From NCBI RefSeq assembly GCF_017603965.1, contig NZ_CP071955.1, positions 2,046,001 through 2,110,000 of the forward strand: a stretch of DNA of 64,000 nucleotides. The letters run 5' to 3'. This document shows positions 42,715 to 50,421 of the stretch, piece after piece (position 1 is the first letter of the stretch; the number at the start of each line of letters is the position of its first letter). Source of the DNA: Xanthomonas fragariae (GTDB lineage Bacteria; Pseudomonadota; Gammaproteobacteria; Xanthomonadales; Xanthomonadaceae). Under the pieces are notes generated by a model. The model was not told where the DNA came from, made no database searches, and saw nothing but the letters and a program-made list of their open reading frames with translations. The position numbers and the translations under genes are program-made.

Positions 42715-43369
42715 CCGCGCGCCGCCATCCGACGACACCGGCGGCGAACAGATGCGTTATCGCAATGAAGGTATCCGCCGTTTGCTGGCGGCCTTCAGCG
42801 AAGGCGACCCGGAGCACGTGCTGCGGGTGCGCGAGATTCTGGCCGATCTGCAACAGAGCGCCTTCGGCGTGTTTTTGTTCCTGGCGATCCTGCCGTCTTT
42901 CATGCCGATTCCCGGCGTGGCCGGTGGTATCAGCGGTCCGCTGACAATGCTGATCGGCGTGCAGATAATGTGCTGCCTGCGCAAGCCGTGGGTGCCGCGC
43001 TTCATCGGCGAGCGCGGGCCGCGTCGCAGGACCAGTCAGCGCTTTGTCGCGAAATTAGCGCCGACGCTGCAACGCCTGGATCGGCTGCTCAAGCCGCGTT
43101 TGCACGGCATGCTGGATCGGAGACCGGCGCAAGTCTTTACCGGGTTGCTGCTGGTGTTGGTCGGTTTCTTGCTGACGCTGCCGATTCCATTCACCAACTA
43201 CATTTTCGGCCTGATTCTGCTGCTGTTCGCGCTCGCCTTGCTTGAGCGCGATGGCGCCCTGATGCTCTTGGGGTGGTCGGCGTCGCTGATATCGGTCGCT
43301 GTGTTCGGCTTCACCTCCGACCAGTTGGTAAATCTGATTCGCGGGTGGTGGCCGGTCGCGCAGTGCTGA
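42698..43369 (+). CDS. ExoD family membrane protein
   Basis: A 223-residue protein with the ExoD pattern: GIRRLLAAFSEGDPEHVLRV, FGVFLFLAILPSFMPIPGVA (first hydrophobic block with the proline-rich turn), MLIGVQIMCCLRKPWVPRF, and two C-terminal membrane helices (GLLLVLVGFLLTLPIPFTNY and GLILLLFALALLERDGAL). ExoD was first described in Rhizobium exopolysaccharide mutants, but its molecular role is unknown. It overlaps the preceding CorC-type gene, so the two are co-translated. After its stop, 115 bases without features lead to the first MITE-like copy. Confidence 0.9.
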   Translation: MTSSDNRAPPSDDTGGEQMRYRNEGIRRLLAAFSEGDPEHVLRVREILADLQQSAFGVFLFLAILPSFMPIPGVAGGISGPLTMLIGVQIMCCLRKPWVPRFIGERGPRRRTSQRFVAKLAPTLQRLDRLLKPRLHGMLDRRPAQVFTGLLLVLVGFLLTLPIPFTNYIFGLILLLFALALLERDGALMLLGWSASLISVAVFGFTSDQLVNLIRGWWPVAQC

Positions 43370-43485
43370 GTGCGAGGCGACCGGTCACCTGGATCATCGC
43401 GCTTACGTCAGATCGACAACACGGTTGTTGGGCGGGCTGCCCGGATCGTCGGTCACGGCGTGTCCACGCCGCGGATCAATTCGGC

Positions 43486-43637
43486 TAGGAGCGGCCAACA
43501 AAACGTAGCGAGCAGTCGTCAAGTGGGTAAGGACGGCGCGGAGGAACCGGAGTGTACGCGCGTGGTACACATGCCGATTCCGACCACCGGCCGCGCCCGC
43601 CTGGCGGCGAGCGCAGTGTTTTTGATAGCCGCCCTAA
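43486..43637. repeat. MITE-like palindromic element, copy 1
   Basis: About 150 bp, related along its whole length to copies at 45165 and 53306. Ends: GGAGCGGCCAACAAAACG and, at the right, TTTTTGATAGCCGCCCTAA. The centre holds the conserved GGAACCGGAGTGTACGCG and GGTACACATGCCGATTCC, a nested hairpin. Arms further out, GTCAAGTGGGT and CGCCTGGCG, can also pair. This copy is the most diverged at its right end. It carries no ORF of its own. Confidence 0.85.
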
Positions 43638-43761
43638 GTTTTTGTTGATGAGTTGTGTCGGGTTCGTGCGCGAATGCGTCGATCGTGCCGCGAAGCGTCA
43701 TCGCTGCGAGATCGGGCCGCTGATTATGATAACCGTTGGTTTGGCTGCGCCTGCACGACGA

Positions 43762-45168
43762 ATGTCTTCGAACGCAACACCTGCACTCTCCCACTCCGCA
43801 CAGATCGCTGCGCGCATTGATCGGCTGCCGGCCAGCGCCACGCTGTGGCGGCTGGTTGGCTTGCTTGCGCTAGGCGGGTTCTTTGAGTTGTACGACTTGT
43901 TCCAGACCGCATACATCAGTCCGGGGCTGATCGGCGATGGCATTTTTGGCAGCGGCGCGGATGGTGCGTTTGGCATGTCCGATCAGGCCGCATTCGCGGC
44001 GGCAACGTTTCTGGGCCTGTTTGTCGGCGCCGCACTGTTGAGCCCGTTTGCAGACAATTTCGGTCGACGGCCGGTTTTCACCTTCGCTTTGATCTGGTAC
44101 ACCGCCGCAACCGTGGCGATGGGGCTGCAAAGCACGGCAATCGGTGTGATCGCGCTGCGCTTTGTGGTCGGTATTGGACTGGGGATCGAGCTGGTGACCA
44201 TCGATACCTATCTGTCCGAATTGGTTCCGCGGCACATGCGCAGTGCGGCGTTTGCGTTTGCGTTCTTCGTGCAGTTTTTGGCGGTCCCCACGGTCGCGCT
44301 GACTGCCTGGCTGCTGGTGCCGCATGCGCCGCTGGGCGTGAGCGGCTGGCGTTGGGTGGTGTTGCTCAGCGGCGTGTTTGCGCTGGCGATCTGGTGGCTG
44401 CGCAACCGTTTGCCGGAATCGGCACGCTGGCTGGCCACACAAGGCCGCCATGCGGAAGCCGATGCCGTGTTGAACCAACTCGAAGCGCGTTGCGCACACG
44501 ATGTGGGCGCGCCTTTGCCCGTGCCTGCGCCGCAGGCGGCCACATCCTCACCGCCCAGCGACACGCGGGCCTCGATGTTGTGGCGTGTGCCATATCGCGG
44601 GCGTATCGGCATGCTGGTGGTGTTCCATATTTTTCAAGCGATCGGGTTCTTCGGCTTCGGCAATTGGCTACCGGCATTGATCTCGGCGCAAGGCACCGGC
44701 GTGAGCAAGAGCCTGAGCTATGCGTTTGCGATTTCGCTGGCGTATCCGCTGGCGCCGTTGCTGTTGCTGCGCTTTGCGCAGCGCTGGGAAAACAAATGGC
44801 AGATCACCGCCTCGGCCCTGGGTGCAGTGTTGTTCGGCGTGCTTTTTTCGTTGCAGCATCAGGCCATTGGCATGGTGCTATGCGGGGCGATGATCGCGTT
44901 CTGCAATGCCTGGATGAGCTTTGCGTATCACGGCTACCAAGCAGAGTTGTTCCCGACCGGATTGCGCGCGCGAGCGGTAGGGTTCTGCTATTCGTTCAGT
45001 CGCCTTTCGACGGCAGCAAGCAGCGTACTGATCGGCTGGCTGCTTGCCCAGGTCGGCAGCCATGGCGTGCTGGCTTTCATCGTGATCAGTCTGTCGATAG
45101 TGGCCAGTGTGATTGCACTGTTTGGGCCACCCACGCGCAATCGTTCGTTGGAAGAGATTGCAGGTTAG
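43762..45168 (+). CDS. MFS transporter, sugar/aromatic-acid porter type
   Basis: From the ATG at 43762 (MSSNATPALSHSAQIAARID) the protein has 468 residues and about twelve helices. The MFS signatures are present: GGFFELYDLFQTAY in helix 1, the loop motif SPFADNFGRRPVF between helices 2 and 3, and PTGLRARAVGFCYSFSRL in the second half. The FGRRP and PESARW motifs resemble the metabolite:H+ symporter and sugar-porter branches. The substrate cannot be told. The gene is bracketed by two same-orientation copies of the MITE-like element, and its TAG stop lies within the left tip of the second copy. This suggests that the cassette was moved or trimmed by recombination. Confidence 0.9.
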   Translation: MSSNATPALSHSAQIAARIDRLPASATLWRLVGLLALGGFFELYDLFQTAYISPGLIGDGIFGSGADGAFGMSDQAAFAAATFLGLFVGAALLSPFADNFGRRPVFTFALIWYTAATVAMGLQSTAIGVIALRFVVGIGLGIELVTIDTYLSELVPRHMRSAAFAFAFFVQFLAVPTVALTAWLLVPHAPLGVSGWRWVVLLSGVFALAIWWLRNRLPESARWLATQGRHAEADAVLNQLEARCAHDVGAPLPVPAPQAATSSPPSDTRASMLWRVPYRGRIGMLVVFHIFQAIGFFGFGNWLPALISAQGTGVSKSLSYAFAISLAYPLAPLLLLRFAQRWENKWQITASALGAVLFGVLFSLQHQAIGMVLCGAMIAFCNAWMSFAYHGYQAELFPTGLRARAVGFCYSFSRLSTAASSVLIGWLLAQVGSHGVLAFIVISLSIVASVIALFGPPTRNRSLEEIAG

Positions 45169-45314
45169 AGAGGCTAACAAAACGTAGCGAGCAGTCTCCA
45201 AGTAGGTGCGGACGACGCGGAGGAACCGCAAGTGTACGCTTGGTAAATGCCGATTCCGCGCATCGGCCGCGCCTGTCCGGCGGTGAGAGCAGTCGTTTTG
45301 TTAGCCACCCTAAG
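45165..45314. repeat. MITE-like palindromic element, copy 2
   Basis: The ends TTAGAGAGGCTAACAAAACG and CGTTTTGTTAGCCACCCTAA pair at 18 of 20 positions. The internal sequence GGAGGAACCGCAAGTGTACG ... TGCCGATTCCGCGCATCGG aligns with copies 1 and 3. Its left tip contains the stop codon of the MFS gene, and its right end abuts a decayed minus-strand gene. Confidence 0.9.
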
Positions 45315-45926
45315 GCCGGATAGCACAGTGTCTGCGCCTCCCAGCCGTGCTCCGATAACTGCAAGGCAACGCTGGGGAAGTAACCGCCATGCGTGTCGCC
45401 GCCAGTGCAATACATCAGCCAGTGCAATACATCAGATAGGGATCGCCAAGCTGATACGCGCTCGGGCGCCCCATGCGGTCTTCGTCGTCGCGTGAACGCA
45501 GGCACACCGCGTCATCGCGTGGAATGCGGCGCAGATCGTCGGTCTGCGCATAGCGGATGTGATAGCGCGGATACGGCTGACCAACGATGAATTCCCGGTC
45601 GTCGCCGACCGCATACCAGAGCCGCCAACGGCCGTCTTCGTAGGGCGCCGAATGCACTGCGGCATCGTGCTGCGCGCGGGTGCACGATCCAGCAACGGCG
45701 TTTGCTGCCGACGCCGAAAACTGTCGCCACCGTCGCTGGACACCGCCAACCGGGTGAAGACCAGGAACTTTGCCTTGGCCGCGCGTTGGAAGCCGACATA
45801 GACACGTAGCACCTGTGCGGACAGCCCGGTGCGGCGTCGGCGTGAGTGCGCAGCAATGCTGTATCCAGCCGCCGACGCCATCTTGGTCGCATCCGATCCG
45901 GATCTGACACACTCGGCAGCTAGCAC
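45315..45926 (-). pseudogene. Decayed gene, possibly glycosyl-hydrolase-like beta-propeller protein
   Basis: Three frames on the minus strand carry successive protein-like segments. From 45926: LSAQVLRVYVGFQRAAKAKF and LVFTRLAVSSDGGDSF. Then, after a shift near 45650: APYEDGRWRLWYAVGDDRE and GQPYPRYHIRYAQTDDL, then PYLMYCTG. Then, after a 17-bp tandem duplication: CTGGDTHGGYFPSVALQLSE. Repeated W, Y and G/D-rich blades suggest a GH43/sialidase-like propeller, but I am not sure of the family. The C-terminal end stops at the second MITE-like copy, which may have truncated it. Confidence 0.6.
45401..45434. repeat. Perfect 17-bp tandem duplication
   Basis: GCCAGTGCAATACATCA occurs twice with no spacer. 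Seventeen is not a multiple of three, so the duplication shifts the minus-strand frame and splits YLMYCTG from the downstream GGDTHGGYF. It is a likely inactivating mutation of the surrounding gene. Confidence 0.95.
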
Positions 45927-46314
45927 TTGAATGCCGGTCCCTGTTCGGCGTGGCCGGGCGCCCCGCCGCCGGCCTGCCGGACTACAGCAACGACTCCCAT
46001 GCGCTCAAAGCCAGCAAGTGGCAATGGACGCCGGCCAAGCTCAAGACCTCTCTGTCTCAGTCCTCGTCCACCGAGCCGCGTTGCCTGACGCGGCTCCTTA
46101 GCGTATACGGAAACTGCCGCAACTACGGCGGTCTCGCCCAGCGTGATGGGTCACCAATGCGCCCCGCTCTTGTAGACGCCTCGCACCCTTGCCGAATGTT
46201 TTCCGCCAAGTCGTTCCCATGCCGAACGCGACGCAGCTGCGCTTGCGACGGGCATCCATGGGCCGCAAGGGAAGATCATCCTTGCGGCGTCCTCGCTTCG
46301 GGCGTTCGCTGGTG
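45927..46314. other. Intergenic region with one hairpin
   Basis: No gene is supported here. GAGCCGCGT (46073-46081) and ACGCGGCTC (46088-46096) form a perfect 9-bp stem, followed by CTTAG on the plus strand; it may terminate transcription into this region. The right part must contain the promoter of the exported-protein/ECF gene cluster, possibly autoregulated by the sigma factor, but no -35/-10 motif is clear. Confidence 0.4.
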
Positions 46315-47064
46315 ATGCCCTGTCTGCATACGCACTGCTGGTACCTGCGGGGGGCGCAACGATGTGCCTGGCTGCGCTACTTGCTGTTGCTCGCTCTGGT
46401 CACGAGCCCTTGCGGCAGCGCGCTTGCGGACAACGTAGGCGGCACGGTTGCAGTCGCTTCGGAGCTGATCGATCGCGGCATTTCCATTGCCCCCAACAAG
46501 GTCACCCTGCAGGCTGCAGGTGATTGGCTGCCATCGCCTGGCTGGTCGGTGTCGGTCTCCGCCGCGCTGCAATCGCCATCGCTGAGCAAGCCGGTGGCCG
46601 CCACGGTTCAGGTAGGCCGTGCATGGATGCTGGACGATCGCTGGCAGATGCAGGCCAGCGCGCTGTATTACGCCTACCCGGCCGACCGCCAGTCGCGCAC
46701 GTTCGACCGCCAGGAGGCCAGCCTGGCCTGGTCGTACCGCGACGTGCTCACGTTCTCGTTGTCCACCTTCAATTTTCCCCGTTCGCAGCGCTCGCCTTGG
46801 ATCATGGCCATTGACGTCACTGCCAACGTGCCGATCTCGGCGGATTTCAGCCTTTCGGCTGGCGCGGGCGTCTCGCAGTTCCCGGCGATGGCCTACGGCG
46901 CCGCCAATGCAGGCCTTTATCGGTACGGACAACTGGGCCTGAAGTGGAGCCGCGCCGGATGGACCCTGAAAATGGAACGTATCCTCACCAGCGACAATAC
47001 GCCACGCATGCAGGGCGGGCCCGGCGAAACGCCGTGGCTGGGTATGCTAGCCAAGACGTTTTGA
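46315..47064 (+). CDS. Exported beta-barrel-like protein (TorF/Gcw_chp-like), first gene of the ECF cluster
   Basis: The frame is open from 46189. The start chosen (46315) puts a plausible signal peptide, LRYLLLLALVTSPCGSALA, near the N-terminus; ATG at 46258 is an alternative. The mature part of about 210 residues is a series of alternating amphipathic strands rich in aromatic residues (GWSVSVSAALQS, WQMQASALYYAYP, ASLAWSYRDVLTFSLST, GLKWSRAGWTLKMERI). Its opening VGGTVAVASELIDRGISIA resembles the SDYVFRG-type start of TorF-like putative porins. The final Phe fits outer-membrane insertion. It is most likely an outer-membrane barrel. Function unknown. Confidence 0.7.
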   Translation: MPCLHTHCWYLRGAQRCAWLRYLLLLALVTSPCGSALADNVGGTVAVASELIDRGISIAPNKVTLQAAGDWLPSPGWSVSVSAALQSPSLSKPVAATVQVGRAWMLDDRWQMQASALYYAYPADRQSRTFDRQEASLAWSYRDVLTFSLSTFNFPRSQRSPWIMAIDVTANVPISADFSLSAGAGVSQFPAMAYGAANAGLYRYGQLGLKWSRAGWTLKMERILTSDNTPRMQGGPGETPWLGMLAKTF

Positions 47065-47127
47065 TCCGCCTGCAACCTTTTGCCTGCTCGCGGGCACTGA
47101 CATGCGTCCTAGGCCGTGCCTGCTTTG

Positions 47128-47709
47128 ATGAATGACACCGACACCCTGGGTGATGCCACCGACCGCATGCTGTTGCGCCGCATGGCTGCGGGCGATCGCA
47201 ACGCCCTGGCGAGCATTTACCACAGCTATCACGGCCGGCTGTGCCGGTTCCTGTCGCGCCTGACCCGCCGCCCGGAAATCATCGAAGAAGCCATCAACGA
47301 CTGCTTCTGGATCGCCTGGCAGAAAGCCGGCGACTTCCGCGGCGATTCGCAGGTGTCGACCTGGATCATGGGCATCGCCTACCGCTGCGGGCTCAAATGC
47401 CTGCGTCAGCACGACGGCGAGGCAATCGACAACACTGCCGTGGTGGAAGACCACGCCCCCGTTGCCGACGACAACGACGACCGCGAGCTGCGCGACTGGC
47501 TCGATAAAGGCATGCAACGGCTGTCGCCGGACCAACGGTTGGTGATCGAACTGGTCTACGGGGTGGGCCACAAGCTCGAAGAAGTCGCCGACATCATGCA
47601 ATGCCCGGTCGGCACGATCAAAGCCCGGCTGTTCCACGCGCGGGTCAAATTACGCAATGTGCTGCCCGGCCTGGCCGGCGGCGCCCCTTACACGGAGACC
47701 ATGCAATGA
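47128..47709 (+). CDS. ECF-type RNA polymerase sigma factor
   Basis: A 193-residue sigma-70 family protein with only regions 2 and 4. Region 2 includes LASIYHSYHGRLCRFLSRL, EEAINDCFWIAWQKAGDF and the melting segment VSTWIMGIAYR. Region 4 includes LSPDQRLVIELVYGVGHKLEEVADIM and CPVGTIKARLFHARVKLR, a helix-turn-helix. The ATG at 47128 is used; the ORF opens four codons earlier. The stop overlaps the start of the next gene (ATGA), a zinc-finger membrane protein expected to be its anti-sigma factor. The cluster is therefore a complete signalling unit. Target promoters are unknown; autoregulation is typical for the class. Confidence 0.93.
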   Translation: MNDTDTLGDATDRMLLRRMAAGDRNALASIYHSYHGRLCRFLSRLTRRPEIIEEAINDCFWIAWQKAGDFRGDSQVSTWIMGIAYRCGLKCLRQHDGEAIDNTAVVEDHAPVADDNDDRELRDWLDKGMQRLSPDQRLVIELVYGVGHKLEEVADIMQCPVGTIKARLFHARVKLRNVLPGLAGGAPYTETMQ

Positions 47710-48368
47710 AGACGTTTTTCATCGCGCCTGGCAAGGAATGCTCGCATGCCTGGGAGCTGATGCCAGCAGTGCTGCTGGACAGCGCCACCGAGGAAGAAAA
47801 CACCTGGCTGATCGCGCACGTGGCCAAGTGCGCCTCGTGCAGCGCCGAATTTGCTCAGCAGAACCGCTTGCGCCAGGCGTTGGCGCTGCCATCGACGGTC
47901 AAGCTGGACGCCAACGCTGGACTGCAATGCCTGCTCGGGCGCCTAGATGCGCCGGAGCAGCACGCCGCACCTGCACCGGTCTCGGCGACGCGCCGCTCCG
48001 GCAGCTGGACGATGCGCGCACTGGCCGCCGCCGCCCTGGTGCAGGCAATTGGTTTGGGCGTCATGGGCGTCAAGCTGGCCTCGCCTGCGCCTGCGCCTTC
48101 GCATGACTACCGCACGCTCAGCAGCGCCACCGCCTTGCCGGTACCGCAAGGCGCCATCCGCGTGGTGCCCGACGCCAAGATGACCGTGGCCGACTGGGAT
48201 AGCCTGCTGAATGCGCAGCAGTTGCAGGTGGTCGGCGGCCCCAATGAAATGGGCGCCTACACCGTGGTGCCGGTCGCCCCGCAGCCGCCGGCCCAGCCAC
48301 AGCAGACCGTGCAGCAATTGCGCGCCAACCCGCGTATCCGCCTAGCCGAGATCGTGTCCGCGCCATGA
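47706..48368 (+). CDS. Membrane anti-sigma factor with zf-HC2 zinc finger
   Basis: A 220-residue protein. Residues 1-60 form an anti-sigma domain with the zinc-binding set HVAKCASC (H38, C42, C45). A transmembrane helix spans about residues 103-124 (MRALAAAALVQAIGLGVMGV). The C-terminal part, probably periplasmic, contains GAIRVVPDAKMTVADWDSLL and VVGGPNEMGAYTVVP, a small domain that often follows such anti-sigma helices. It should hold the upstream sigma factor until a signal in the periplasm releases it. It is coupled by ATGA overlaps to both the sigma gene and the protease gene, an arrangement that suggests the three products work together. Confidence 0.85.
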   Translation: MKTFFIAPGKECSHAWELMPAVLLDSATEEENTWLIAHVAKCASCSAEFAQQNRLRQALALPSTVKLDANAGLQCLLGRLDAPEQHAAPAPVSATRRSGSWTMRALAAAALVQAIGLGVMGVKLASPAPAPSHDYRTLSSATALPVPQGAIRVVPDAKMTVADWDSLLNAQQLQVVGGPNEMGAYTVVPVAPQPPAQPQQTVQQLRANPRIRLAEIVSAP

Positions 48369-49693
48369 GCCGCTTGTTCGCTATCGGCATCATCGCCGCC
48401 TGCATCGGCCTGGACGTGTGCGCCAATGTGCACGCGCAAGGCGTGCCGCCCGATGCTGCGCCAATTGTCGCCACCACACACGCGCCAGCGCCGGCCGATG
48501 CGCATACGCCCGATAGCAGCCGCGACATCCTGCTGGCGGTGGCCAACCCGCTTACCGCGCCGCCGGCCCGTGCCGGATCCAGCCTGATCGGCTACGCCTC
48601 CAGCTATTACGGCGCCGGCCAGAAGGCCGCCGTGCGCATGGAAGCCATCAAAAAACGCTACAAACTGCGTGAAGTTTCCGGCTGGCCGATCGCCTCGCTG
48701 GGTCTGTATTGCGCCGTGCTGCAACCGCCGGCGGGCGTGTCGCGCGATGAGCTGGTCAGCGCGCTGGCCGACGACGAAGGCGTGGAGCTGGTGCAGCCGG
48801 TGCAGGATTTCTCGGTGTTTTCCGCCGATGCGGCGGAAAACGCCACCCCGCTGTCCAGCTACAACGATCCGTATGTGGACATGCAGCGCGGCTTCATCGC
48901 CATCGATGCCGCCAGCGCGCAAACCGCCACTCAGGGCCGCGGCGTCGTGGTCGCAGTCGTCGATACCGGCGTGGATACCAACCACCCCGATCTGAAGGCG
49001 CGCATCCGCGATGTGCACGATCTGGTCGACGACACGCCGGTCATGACCAGCAGCGATTCGCACGGCACCGAAGTGGCCGGCATCATTGCTGCCGGCAGCA
49101 ACAACCACCAAGGTATCGTCGGCATGGCGCCCAAGGCCATGCTGAGCATCTACAAAGCGTGCTGGTATGCGCCGACCGTGGGTGCCACCGCACGCTGCAA
49201 TACCTTCACCCTGGCCAAGGCGCTGGCTGCTATCGACAACAGCTCCGCGCGCGTGATCAATCTGAGCCTGGGCGGCCCGGCCGATCCGCTGCTGAGCAAG
49301 ATGTTGCTGCGGCTGGTGCAACAGGGCCGCATCGTGGTGGCGGCGCTGCCGCCGAACGAGCGGTTGGATGGGTTTCCCAACGATGTGCCCGGCGTGCTGA
49401 TAGTGCGTAGCAGCAGCGCCACTGCCGCCATGCCCGGCGTGCTGAGCGCGCCCGGCAAGGACATATTGACCACGCAGCCGAACGGCCGCTACGACTTTAC
49501 CTCCGGCTCGTCGATGGCGACCGCGCATGTTAGCGGTATGGCAGCGCTGCTGTTGTCGCTGTCGCCATCGATGGATGCCACTGCGTTGCGCCAGCTGATG
49601 CAGCGCACCAGTAAGGTCTCCAACGGCCAGCTGCAGGTCAACGCCGGCGCAGCGGTCGAAGTGCTGGCGCCTCCCGCCAAACATTCCAACTGA
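48365..49693 (+). CDS. Exported subtilisin-type (S8) serine protease, coupled to ECF/anti-sigma genes
   Basis: The 442-residue protein has a signal peptide (MSRLFAIGIIAACIGLDVCA, cut near VHA), an inhibitor-I9-like propeptide (MEAIKKRYKLREVSG, ELVSALADDEGVELVQPVQDF) and a full subtilase domain. The triad is intact: Asp200 in VVDTGVDTNHPDL, His233 in SDSHGTEVAGI, and Ser383 in TSGSSMATAHVSG. No autotransporter or membrane anchor follows, so it should be periplasmic or secreted. Its ATG overlaps the anti-sigma stop. A protease encoded in the same unit could cleave the anti-sigma factor or the barrel-like protein; this is inference. Confidence 0.92.
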   Translation: MSRLFAIGIIAACIGLDVCANVHAQGVPPDAAPIVATTHAPAPADAHTPDSSRDILLAVANPLTAPPARAGSSLIGYASSYYGAGQKAAVRMEAIKKRYKLREVSGWPIASLGLYCAVLQPPAGVSRDELVSALADDEGVELVQPVQDFSVFSADAAENATPLSSYNDPYVDMQRGFIAIDAASAQTATQGRGVVVAVVDTGVDTNHPDLKARIRDVHDLVDDTPVMTSSDSHGTEVAGIIAAGSNNHQGIVGMAPKAMLSIYKACWYAPTVGATARCNTFTLAKALAAIDNSSARVINLSLGGPADPLLSKMLLRLVQQGRIVVAALPPNERLDGFPNDVPGVLIVRSSSATAAMPGVLSAPGKDILTTQPNGRYDFTSGSSMATAHVSGMAALLLSLSPSMDATALRQLMQRTSKVSNGQLQVNAGAAVEVLAPPAKHSN

Positions 49694-49703
49694 CGGCATC
49701 GGC

Positions 49704-50131
49704 ATGGCCAAGCAGTTCCCCTTGTGGCTGCATAAACTCGGCTCGCCGCCCATCTTTTATCGCTTCGCCGGCATCCGCCCGTGGGCGTTGGGTCTGGCGT
49801 TGCTGCTTGGCGTGGTCGCCGCGTATGGCGGGCTGGTGGTGGCGCCGCCGGATTATCAGCAGCACGGCGCATACCGCATCATCTTCATCCACGTGCCCAG
49901 CGCCTGCATGAGTCTTTTCATCTACGTAGCAATGGGCGTGTCGGCGTTTATCGCATTGGTATGGCGAATCAAGCCGGTCGAAGTAGTGACCATGGCCTCG
50001 GCGTCGATCGGCGCGGCTCACCTCCGAGTTGCTGGTGTTGTTTCTGTCTCTGGACGTGCTCGGTCTTTACCACGCGGTGGAAGATCGCCTTTTCACCGTC
50101 ATCGACAAGCACGCAGCAACGCAGGCGAGTA
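49704..50131 (+). pseudogene. ccmC: Truncated ccmC (heme export/delivery protein of cytochrome c maturation)
   Basis: The first 105 residues are a normal CcmC start: MAKQFPLWLHKLGSPPIFYR, helix 1 and IIFIHVPSACMSLFIYVAMG, ending ASASIGAA. Then about 30 residues including the heme-handling WWD tryptophan motif (normally WGTWWVWDARLTSELV) are deleted. At about 50018 the frame shifts to LTSELLVLFLSLDVLGLYHAVEDRLF, ending IDKHAATQA near 50131. The remainder of ccmC and all of ccmD are absent, and the sequence runs straight into the middle of ccmE. Without the WWD motif and the last helices the protein cannot work. It begins 10 bases after the protease gene, so ccmA and ccmB are missing upstream as well. 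Confidence 0.9.
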
Positions 50132-50358
50132 CATCGGCATTCTTCCGGATCTGCGGATCTGTTTCGCGACAACCAATCGGTGATCGCCAATGGACACATG
50201 CAAGGAGGGCGCGTTGTCGCCGACGAGTTGTCGCCCACGAAATGATGGCCAAGCACGACGAAACCTACATGCAGAGAGAATTCAAAGAGCCGATGGCCGA
50301 AGGCCATGTCGACAAGCTGATTCCTGCCGCCGCTGTACTGCTGACTGCGCCGCGTTGA
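50132..50358 (+). pseudogene. ccmE: C-terminal remnant of ccmE with two tandem duplications
   Basis: Removing one copy of CGGATCTG (duplicated at 50146-50161) and one copy of a 14-bp unit (duplicated with one mismatch at 50213-50240) restores a single frame reading [21 protein letters not shown], then HMQGGRVVADEMMAKHDETY and a charged tail to the TGA near 50358. These are the OB-fold strands and C-terminus of the heme chaperone CcmE, including HDETY with the conserved Tyr. The N-terminal half, with the membrane anchor and the heme-binding His, is missing because of fusion to ccmC. As it stands both duplications shift the frame, so nothing functional can be made. Confidence 0.88.
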
Positions 50359-50421
50359 TGCGATGCCGTTTGCGTTCAATCACCTCGATGGTCTCTTTTC
50401 GTGGCACCGTGCCAATGGCCC

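Noticed and set aside
48257..49753. A 498-codon minus-strand frame opposite the S8 protease gene
   Set aside because: Same reason: antisense to a gene with an intact catalytic triad, low-complexity His/Arg/Gly composition.
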